A stretch of 64,000 nucleotides of DNA from Candidatus Cloacimonadota bacterium (lineage in GTDB: Bacteria; Cloacimonadota; Cloacimonadia; Cloacimonadales; Cloacimonadaceae). Of the stretch, positions 58,780-64,000 are shown one piece after another. The notes beneath the pieces are model-generated. The model did no database searches. It was not told the DNA's origin and saw only the letters and a list, made by a program, of their open reading frames with translations. The translations under genes and the position numbers were made by a program. The stretch lies in contig JAQWBI010000003.1 in assembly GCA_028706475.1 (NCBI GenBank), forward strand, positions 1 to 64,000, in the 5' to 3' direction. How positions within the stretch are numbered: position 1 is the first letter of the stretch; every line of letters starts with the position of its first letter.

Positions 58780-59804
58780 TACAGCTCTCCTTTGAACTGA
58801 CGCAACATCCGCAGATCATTCTCAAATAGTATTCGCATATCCGGAATATTGTATTTCAGCATGGCGATGCGCTCGATACCCAAACCAAAGGCAAATCCGG
58901 TGTAAAGCTCACTGTCTATGCCCAGGATATCGAAGACAGCCGGATCCACCATGCCAGCGCCGCCCATCTCCAACCATCCGCTCTGTTTACACACGCGGCA
59001 GCCCTTACCGGCACAGACAACACAGGAGATATCCATCTCCGCACTTGGTTCTGTGAAGGGGAAGAAATGTGGTCTGATCCTGCTTTTCACGCTAGAACCG
59101 AACATGATGCTCGCAAAGTTCTGCAAGGTATCCTGCAAATCACTCATGCTTACACCTTTATCTACTACCAATGCTTCCACTTGATGGAAGACGGGGGAAT
59201 GTGAGGGATCGGGTTTATCGTTTCTATAACATCGCCCCGGAGAAATGATACGGATAGGTGGTTTATAGCTTTCCATTACTCTGATCTGCACTGTAGAGGT
59301 TTGAGTTCTCAAGAGCTTTCTACCCTCTACATAAAAGGTATCAGCCAGATTGCGGGAAGGATGATCCTGCGGAGTATTCAGCGCATCGAAATTGTGGAAT
59401 TCATCTTCGATGTCATTTGCTTCAGCGATCTCGAAGCCCATGCTGAGAAATACCTCGTCGATCTCTCTGCGTACTATTGTGAGGGGATGATAACCCCCAC
59501 GTCCCAGATTCAATCCGGGCATACTGGGATCAAAGGTCTTGCGGTCCTGTTTCCAAGCAGCTTCTTTAATGGCTGTGCTTTGAGCGTTCAACAAGCTTTC
59601 TATCTTGGTTCGAACGGAGTTTAGCTGATTACCGAAAGCAGGACGCTGCTCCGGACTCAACTCCTTCATTTTGGCATAAAGACCGTTCAATTCACTTTTT
59701 TTGCCCAGGTATTTTGCTTTACTATTCAATATATCATTGGTATTGGAGCATTGGGCAATCTCCTGCTCCGCCTGTTTGATGATGAGTTCCAGCTTTTCTT
59801 GCAC
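58779..59804 (-). CDS. pheS: phenylalanyl-tRNA synthetase alpha subunit
   Basis: A 341-residue class II catalytic subunit with FHNFDALNTPQDHPSRNLAD, LLRTQTSTVQIRVMESYKPP, FHQVEALVVDKGVSMSDLQD and FFPFTEPSAEMDISC. It has a Cys-rich insert (CVVCAGKGCRVCKQSGW) and GGAGMVDPAVFDILGID, and ends in the ATP site GFAFGLGIERIAML. Start is GTG 59804 with AAAGGAT ahead. Confidence 0.96.
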   Translation of the reverse strand: MQEKLELIIKQAEQEIAQCSNTNDILNSKAKYLGKKSELNGLYAKMKELSPEQRPAFGNQLNSVRTKIESLLNAQSTAIKEAAWKQDRKTFDPSMPGLNLGRGGYHPLTIVRREIDEVFLSMGFEIAEANDIEDEFHNFDALNTPQDHPSRNLADTFYVEGRKLLRTQTSTVQIRVMESYKPPIRIISPGRCYRNDKPDPSHSPVFHQVEALVVDKGVSMSDLQDTLQNFASIMFGSSVKSRIRPHFFPFTEPSAEMDISCVVCAGKGCRVCKQSGWLEMGGAGMVDPAVFDILGIDSELYTGFAFGLGIERIAMLKYNIPDMRILFENDLRMLRQFKGEL

Positions 59805-59836
59805 TATACAATCCTTTGTATCATGTCAATTAGCAA

Positions 59837-59866
59837 GAAAGCGGTTTTAATACCAAAACCGCTTTC
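59837..59866 (-). promoter_or_regulatory. perfect intercistronic hairpin between rplT and pheS
   Basis: GAAAGCGGTTTT and AAAACCGCTTTC form a perfect 12-bp stem around six bases. A second, smaller hairpin (GATGCT/AGCATC, 59881-59898) stands just after the rplT stop. Neither has a U-tract on the minus strand. They may adjust the ratio of pheST to the ribosomal genes by RNA processing or attenuation. Confidence 0.5.
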
Positions 59867-59917
59867 CCTGTATAGATTGTGATGCTTTCGGGAGCATCCC
59901 TTAGTATATCATATCAA

Positions 59918-60268
59918 TTAAGCGTTTTTGGCAATCTCAACGAGATGGGCAAAAGCGCCGGCATCGTGCCAGGCAAGGTGTGCCAAGGTTTTGCGGTTTA
60001 TCTCTATATTGGATTTGTGCAATCCGTTTATAAATCGGCTGTAGCTCATGTCGTTCAATCTGCATGCGGCATTGATGCGGGTAATCCATAGGCTGCGGTA
60101 TTGGCGTTTTTTCAACTTTCTATGAGCGAAAGAGAAAGCCATGGCACGCTCTACGGTCTGGCGTGCAACGCGGTAAGTCTTACTCCTGCGGCCAAAATAA
60201 CCTCTGGCGGCAAGCATATATTTTTTTCTTCTGCGATGGGCTGCTACATTATTTGTAACTCTAGGCAT
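59918..60268 (-). CDS. rplT: ribosomal protein bL20
   Basis: A 116-residue protein with the standard PRVTNNVAAHRRRKKYMLAA, RGYFGRRSKTYRVARQTVER, AFSFAHRKLKKRQYRSLWIT and LNDMSYSRFINGLHKSNIEI. bL20 is needed for early 50S assembly and in many bacteria represses the infC-rpmI-rplT operon. It lies 12 bp after rpmI. Confidence 0.97.
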   Translation of the reverse strand: MPRVTNNVAAHRRRKKYMLAARGYFGRRSKTYRVARQTVERAMAFSFAHRKLKKRQYRSLWITRINAACRLNDMSYSRFINGLHKSNIEINRKTLAHLAWHDAGAFAHLVEIAKNA

Positions 60269-60280
60269 CTTTATTCTCCT

Positions 60281-60475
60281 TTACATTCCCAGCATTCTGT
60301 AGATTCTTTTCTCGTCGCATTTTACCACGATGGCGCTGGTGCTAAGGTTACGTTTCAACTTACGCGTTTTCTTGGTTTTGATGTGTGCTGCCTTGGCGTG
60401 GTGACGCACGATTTTTCCGGTGCCGGTTAGCTTGAAGCGCTTAGCGGCAGATCGATTGGTTTTGATCTTTGGCAT
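60281..60475 (-). CDS. rpmI: ribosomal protein bL35
   Basis: A 64-residue basic protein: [40 protein letters not shown] and [20 protein letters not shown]. It is placed between infC and rplT as usual, with AAGGAGATACAA before the ATG. Confidence 0.97.
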   Translation of the reverse strand: MPKIKTNRSAAKRFKLTGTGKIVRHHAKAAHIKTKKTRKLKRNLSTSAIVVKCDEKRIYRMLGM

Positions 60476-60538
60476 TTGTATCTCCTTAAATTAATCTCTG
60501 TAAGAGCCGGCTGATAATAGCCCGCCGGTAATATCTAT

Positions 60539-61177
60539 TTACTCGTCGTCCTGGGAAGCCTTTGTTTGAGGAGCCGGAGTTGCTGCCGGAACCTCTTGGG
60601 TTTTATCAGCTTCAGCGAGGATGCGGTCAATATCCTTTTTGGGGGAAACCACGATCGAAAGAAGATTGCGGTCGGCTACCGCTTCCTGATCCACGTCAAC
60701 AATGTGGGCAAGATCTTCCTTAAGCTTTTCCAACACCCGATAGCCCAGATCCTTGTGCGCCATCTGACGCCCGCGGAACCGAACCGTGAATTTCACCTTA
60801 TTGTGTTGTCTTAAAAACTTGATCGCGTTGTTTTTCTTGAAGTTATAATCATGTTCTTCGGTGTTGGGACCGAATTTGATCTCTTTCATCTCTACTTCAT
60901 GCTGTTTTTTCTTAGCTTCCCTGGCTTTCCTTTCTTTCTGGAAATAATATTTACTAAAATCAAGGATACGACATACGGGAGGATCGACATTGGGGGAAAT
61001 CTCCACCAAGTCCAGCTCAACTTCTTCCGCTCTGCGTAAAGCTTCCCGAATGGACACTACACCGATTTGCTTACCATCAGAGCCAATCAGGCGAACTTTT
61101 TCTGCTGTAATCTGCTGATTAATTCTCTCTTTCGGTACCACTTCCTTGGTCTTAGCCTTGAAACGCTTAATCCGGAT
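60539..61177 (-). CDS. infC: translation initiation factor IF-3 (probable AUC start)
   Basis: A 212-residue IF3: KERINQQITAEKVRLIGSDG, REALRRAEEVELDLVEISPN, DPPVCRILDFSKYYFQKERK, EMKEIKFGPNTEEHDYNFKK, VKFTVRFRGRQMAHKDLGYR, with an Ala/Pro-rich tail. The nearest in-frame ATG (61246) would put a strong hairpin into the coding region and its 20 residues do not match IF3. GGAGG at 61190-61186 is followed 8 bases later by ATC (61177) and 5 bases later by ATA (61180), so a non-AUG start, as in other infC genes that self-regulate through AUU/AUC, is most likely. Heads the operon with rpmI, rplT, pheS and pheT. Confidence 0.92.
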   Translation of the reverse strand: MRIKRFKAKTKEVVPKERINQQITAEKVRLIGSDGKQIGVVSIREALRRAEEVELDLVEISPNVDPPVCRILDFSKYYFQKERKAREAKKKQHEVEMKEIKFGPNTEEHDYNFKKNNAIKFLRQHNKVKFTVRFRGRQMAHKDLGYRVLEKLKEDLAHIVDVDQEAVADRNLLSIVVSPKKDIDRILAEADKTQEVPAATPAPQTKASQDDE

Positions 61178-61337
61178 TATAAGAACCTCCTTCTTACCGG
61201 AAATGAAGCAGGCGAAATCTCCTTGAGGAAACTCCGCCTGCTTCAATAGTAATTATCTACACGTATTTGTTGTCTATGTATAGCCCTGCACGCACATTCA
61301 GGCAGCAAGGCAGAAGCTGGCGGCTTCATTTACTATC
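61178..61337 (-). promoter_or_regulatory. infC leader with two mutually exclusive stems
   Basis: Minus strand. The segment GAAGCAGGCGG (61244-61234) can pair with CGCCTGCTTC downstream (61214-61205, ten perfect pairs). It can instead pair with CCGCCAGCTTC upstream (about 61323-61313, all pairs but one A-A mismatch). Only one can form at a time. The lower stem ends 15 bases before the GGAGG of infC. This design suggests attenuation or translational control. An ATG-led frame of 28 codons begins at 61330 within the leader, without a clear ribosome-binding site. Confidence 0.6.
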
Positions 61338-61366
61338 ACTATTTTTATAGCTAGGAAATCTGTCAA
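61338..61366 (-). promoter_or_regulatory. candidate promoter of the infC operon
   Basis: Minus-strand TTGACA (61366-61361), 17-bp spacer, AATAGT (61343-61338). Transcription from here would give a leader of about 150 bases containing the alternative stems. Confidence 0.45.
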
Positions 61367-61534
61367 TACAAATTATCGATACTGTATATAATACTTGAAG
61401 GATTGCAGTATTATAACAGTTAGTGATCACTGCCATCCTTACCGGCTCACACTATATCAATCCTTCACTCTGATGTATATTGTCATGCTTACAGAAGAAT
61501 CCGAGACAGATACTTCTTCCAGGCAATCCCCAGC

Positions 61535-61945
61535 TTAATGCTGCCAATCTGTGGTAATACACTGTTCCTCGATGTGCTTTATCAATCTTTCCCATGCTCC
61601 GGGAATGCGCGTGAAAGGGTCTTCAAAGGGATTCTCGATCTTTAGTGCCACATAATTGCCACCGTTAAAGGACTCTACCAGCAATCCGGGAAAATCGTAG
61701 GCATACCCGGGTACCTGAACCCAATACTCGTAACCCCGCTTGCCTTGTGCCTTATCCTCTTCCGATACGGGTATATCAGATCCAAATTTACGCATGTTTT
61801 CCAGCTTGATTCCCTCCACTTCGAGACGATTTTCCAAGCGAGACATCACCTCATCTTCAGGATTAAGACCCACAAGCTTGTCTTTTGCTACCAACATGGA
61901 TGGTATTCGGGCATAAAATGGTTGAGAATAGATACTGTCTGACAT
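61535..61945 (-). CDS. GyrI-like / effector-binding-domain protein
   Basis: A 136-residue soluble protein resembling the C-terminal half of GyrI-like small-molecule-binding domains: GKRGYEYWVQVPGYAYDFPG, FNGGNYVALKIENPFEDPFT and RIPGAWERLIKHIEEQCI. Such domains bind drugs or other hydrophobic ligands, often as part of AraC-type regulators, but here no DNA-binding part exists. GAGTAACG precedes the ATG. It is divergent from hydE and stands alone. Confidence 0.65.
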   Translation of the reverse strand: MSDSIYSQPFYARIPSMLVAKDKLVGLNPEDEVMSRLENRLEVEGIKLENMRKFGSDIPVSEEDKAQGKRGYEYWVQVPGYAYDFPGLLVESFNGGNYVALKIENPFEDPFTRIPGAWERLIKHIEEQCITTDWQH

Positions 61946-62365
61946 CGTTACTCCTGTGCAGTCATTCTGATTTGCCTAACTTGAACCAGAATAAGAATTC
62001 CCTCTGAGAATGGCGATTTTCAATATTTACGCAAGCTGATCCGTGCGGCTAAGCCATGTTTGCACCAATCGAAATCGAGGAATTGTTGTCAAGAACAATT
62101 TAGCATCAAGTACTATTAATCATTCTTTGACATCATGTACTAGCTCTTTATGTAAAGCAGATATAAAGCAGATATCATCGGGTTATCATCGAGTGGGCAC
62201 TAGATAATAACAGCTTTATATCTGCTTCGGCATAGCTTGACCCACAGCGTTGGTAGAGAGGGAGGGGGTTGTTGATCAGGTTCACCAGCTAAGAAAGGGC
62301 AATTCCGGGAATATAGTTTGCCGATACTGCACTAACAGGTATTATATCAAAAGAGGTGATAATAG
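61946..62365. other. non-coding divergent gap before hydE
   Basis: A stretch of 420 bp between the GyrI-like gene and hydE. It contains hairpin repeat C (62155-62227) with its TTGACCCA flank (62237) and a G-rich segment (GAGAGGGAGGGGGTTG). No convincing promoter pair was found near hydE. Confidence 0.6.
62155..62227. repeat. hairpin repeat family, copy C (best preserved)
   Basis: The outer arms AAGCAGATATAAAG and CTTTATATCTGCTT are a perfect 14-bp inverted repeat. Inside, GTTATCATCGAGTG faces CACTAGATAATAAC with only two mismatches. The whole could fold as a long hairpin. The other copies are at 9335, 26649, 38034 and 49465. Confidence 0.8.
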
Positions 62366-63412
62366 ATGTGTCCAGATAAAAATGAACTGATTAGAATGCT
62401 CAGCCTCACAAATGAGGATGAGCTGCAAGCCCTGTACAAACAGGCTTATGCTGTAAAAAAACAGTATGTGGGAACCAAGGTCTATTTCCGCGGAATCATA
62501 GAGTTAAGTAACATCTGCACAAAGAATTGCTACTATTGCGGCATTCGCAGCAGCAATCCAGATTTTGAACGCTATACAATCAGCATGGATGAAGCTCTCG
62601 CTGAGGCAAAATGGTGTTTTGAACAGCATTACGGCAGCTTGGTAATTCAAGCCGGGGAACGCTCGGACAAAGCCTGGACAGACTTCATCGAAGAGCTGAT
62701 ACTTGGAATAAAACAGCTTTCCGGGGGAAAACTGGGAATCACCCTTTCCCTGGGCGAACAGAGCGAAGACGTATATAAGCGCTGGTTTGATGCAGGAGCA
62801 CATCGATATCTGCTGAGGATTGAAACTTCTGATCGGGATTTGTATAGAAAACTGCATCCCGCCGATCACAGCTTTGATTATCGAAAGCAATGCCTTGGTC
62901 TATTGCGGAAAACCGGATACCAAGTGGGAACGGGCATCATGGTGGGTCTTCCCGGACAAACAGTGGAATCCATCGCAAATGACATCCTGTTCTTTTATGA
63001 TATTGATATAGATATGTTGGGCATGGGTCCTTATATCCCGCATCATGGAACTCCTTTGAAGCACCTGATAGAGGGTTTTGATGCCGATAATGCCCTAAAG
63101 ATGGGCCTAAAACTGATTGCATGCTGCCGCATTGCATTGAAGGATATAAATATTGCCGCCACAACCGCTCTGCAGGCGCTACATCCCGAAGGAAGAGAAC
63201 TGGGGCTATTGGCCGGAGCGAATGTGCTGATGCCAAACATCACGGACACCAAGTATCGGGAAGGATACCAGTTGTATGAAGGTAAACCCTGCCTGGATGA
63301 GAATGCCGATCAGTGTATAGGTTGCCTTAGCCGCCGAATCGAATCCATTGGAGAAAGCATCGGTTTCGATGAATGGGGAGACTCCTGTCATTTTGCATCA
63401 CGGACTAAATAG
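62366..63412 (+). CDS. hydE: [FeFe]-hydrogenase H-cluster radical SAM maturase HydE
   Basis: A 348-residue radical SAM protein. The 4Fe-4S motif CTKNCYYC (CX3CX2C; Cys51, 55, 58) follows FRGIIELSNI, the typical HydE lead-in. Further marks are YGSLVIQAGERSD, TLSLGEQSEDVYKRWFDAGA, HRYLLRIETSDRDLYRKLHP and GMGPYIPHHGTPL. HydE helps build the dithiomethylamine-bearing H-cluster subsite with HydF and HydG. A PylB-like paralogue is the alternative but fits less well. AGAGGTGATAATAG precedes the ATG. HydF, HydG and a hydrogenase are not in the window. Confidence 0.88.
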   Translation: MCPDKNELIRMLSLTNEDELQALYKQAYAVKKQYVGTKVYFRGIIELSNICTKNCYYCGIRSSNPDFERYTISMDEALAEAKWCFEQHYGSLVIQAGERSDKAWTDFIEELILGIKQLSGGKLGITLSLGEQSEDVYKRWFDAGAHRYLLRIETSDRDLYRKLHPADHSFDYRKQCLGLLRKTGYQVGTGIMVGLPGQTVESIANDILFFYDIDIDMLGMGPYIPHHGTPLKHLIEGFDADNALKMGLKLIACCRIALKDINIAATTALQALHPEGRELGLLAGANVLMPNITDTKYREGYQLYEGKPCLDENADQCIGCLSRRIESIGESIGFDEWGDSCHFASRTK

Positions 63413-63436
63413 CTGAGAATTATATCATAAACACAT

Positions 63437-63477
63437 GGCTCTGCTGATTATCATAAGGCAGAGTCTTTCTTTTTTTG
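63437..63477 (+). terminator. intrinsic terminator after hydE
   Basis: GGCTCTGCT pairs with GGCAGAGTC (with G-T pairs) over about 11 bases and runs straight into TTTCTTTTTTT, 24 bases past the hydE stop. Confidence 0.9.
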
Positions 63478-63558
63478 TAAAAGGAAAGCTTTGGGAATGC
63501 TTCTTGCATACAAAGCTGCTAGAAGAAAATTATGCGATCGATATGATGGAGGATCTTG

Positions 63559-64000
63559 ATGTCGAGAAAGGTTTTAATATATATGTCGCTGGTAGTTATG
63601 CTGGCATTAACCGCTTGTGCAGAACGCAATACAGCCTTTGACGGGGGAAAAAATTATGAACTCCTGGCGCAGGTACCGGTGGTCGGTAATCCCTGTGAGA
63701 TAGAGATTGGGGATACACACGCTTTTGTGGCATTGGATCAGGGCGGTGTTGCTACCATTAATCTCGATAATCATCATCTTGAATGGTACACCAAGATAGA
63801 AGCTGCTGATGGTTCTGATGAGATCCTGTACCGTACCCGCAGGATATCAGTTTCTCCAGCCCATGATCGCCTTTTGATCAATGAAATCCAAAAAACGGAC
63901 ACTATATATATTCTTGATAGCGCAAATCCAGATAGTCTGATATGGCTTCATTCCATTATCGGGAACACTCAGGACATCCACGACATTGCCATTTATGACT
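63559..64000 (+). CDS. lipoprotein, beta-propeller-like, 3' truncated by the window edge
   Basis: An open frame from ATG 63559 (GGAGGATCTTG ahead) to the last base of the window with no stop, 147 residues visible. The leader VLIYMSLVVMLALTACAE ends in a lipobox (LTAC, Cys20). The mature start reads YELLAQVPVVGNPCEIEIGD, then THAFVALDQGGVATINLDNH, resembling LVIVD or propeller repeats, in which short strands track a surface-exposed beta-propeller. Function unknown; the gene continues to the right. Confidence 0.75.
   Translation, partial: MSRKVLIYMSLVVMLALTACAERNTAFDGGKNYELLAQVPVVGNPCEIEIGDTHAFVALDQGGVATINLDNHHLEWYTKIEAADGSDEILYRTRRISVSPAHDRLLINEIQKTDTIYILDSANPDSLIWLHSIIGNTQDIHDIAIYD

Noticed and set aside
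59824-59829. TTGACA as a promoter for pheS
   Set aside because: Only 20 bases before the GTG start, so the -10 would overlap the start codon; probably chance.
61247-61366. T-box riboswitch for pheST
   Set aside because: No T-box sequence (GGGTGG-ACCGCG type) or specifier stem could be found.
63435-63641. 68-residue frame after hydE
   Set aside because: Begins inside the terminator hairpin and overlaps the start of the lipoprotein in another frame.
1-64000. CRISPR array, prophage, integrase or rRNA operon
   Set aside because: No regularly spaced direct repeats, no phage or integrase motifs, and no rRNA sequence were seen anywhere in the window.

Overview
The window looks like a contiguous chromosomal segment from a strictly fermentative diderm bacterium, most likely a member of Candidatus Cloacimonadota (WWE1) or a close relative in the wider Fibrobacterota-Chlorobiota-Bacteroidota (FCB) assemblage. 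This placement is inferred from gene content. There are outer-membrane barrels, lipoproteins and a PorV-like protein. Two C25 (gingipain-type) peptidases carry FlgD/type IX-like C-terminal domains. The primary-type sigma factor is short and lacks region 1.1. Anaerobic and fermentative genes include HydE, a phosphate acyltransferase and a PEPCK-like enzyme, and the prolyl-tRNA synthetase is of the archaeal/eukaryotic type. No rRNA operon, CRISPR array, prophage or integrase was seen. Both ends of the window cut through genes.

Layout. Positions 1-9055 run mostly rightward: a truncated RlmL-type methyltransferase, a solute-binding lipoprotein, the remnant of an EamA transporter, secG, a tRNA-Leu with anticodon AAG and its terminator, then surE-pcm-CNBD-perM-like-KBL/SPT-like acyltransferase, and a divergent ATP-PEPCK. 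Positions 9056-9584 are non-coding and hold two different repeats. Positions 9585-14667 hold a compact poly-gamma-glutamate operon: pgsB, pgsC, pgsW, a secreted protein, a predicted outer-membrane barrel and an acidic protein. gpsA follows. Positions 15970-26591 carry acylphosphatase, a LysM/M23 endopeptidase, a sigma factor, a phosphate acyltransferase, rlmH, a 50-residue OadG-like protein, a 1287-residue C25 peptidase, cysS, a beta-propeller protein and a kinase-fold protein.

From 26809 to 61945 nearly everything is leftward. One long block runs SLBB protein, Wzc-like BY-kinase, ispE, prs, rplY, pth, rpsF, ssb, rpsR, DUF2232, rplI, membrane protein, dciA-like, rpe, ffh. A second block runs proS, cinA, purD, a 1673-residue C25 peptidase, porV-like, lipoprotein. 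A third runs infC, rpmI, rplT, pheS, pheT, coiled coil, zapA, 6S RNA, rny, ymdB-like, folD, large lipoprotein. The right end is rightward again: hydE, a strong terminator and a lipoprotein running off the edge.

Most noteworthy: (1) a poly-gamma-glutamate synthesis locus joined to an outer-membrane barrel, a possible envelope-spanning export system; (2) a MITE-like ~170-bp element with terminal inverted repeats in two copies; (3) a five-copy family of ~60-70-bp hairpin repeats in intergenic gaps; (4) a probable non-AUG start for infC behind a leader with two mutually exclusive hairpins; (5) tRNA-Leu with A34; (6) a probable 6S RNA beside zapA; (7) two C25 peptidases plus PorV-like, suggesting type IX-like secretion. 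All functional calls come from reading sequence and motifs; no database search was possible.
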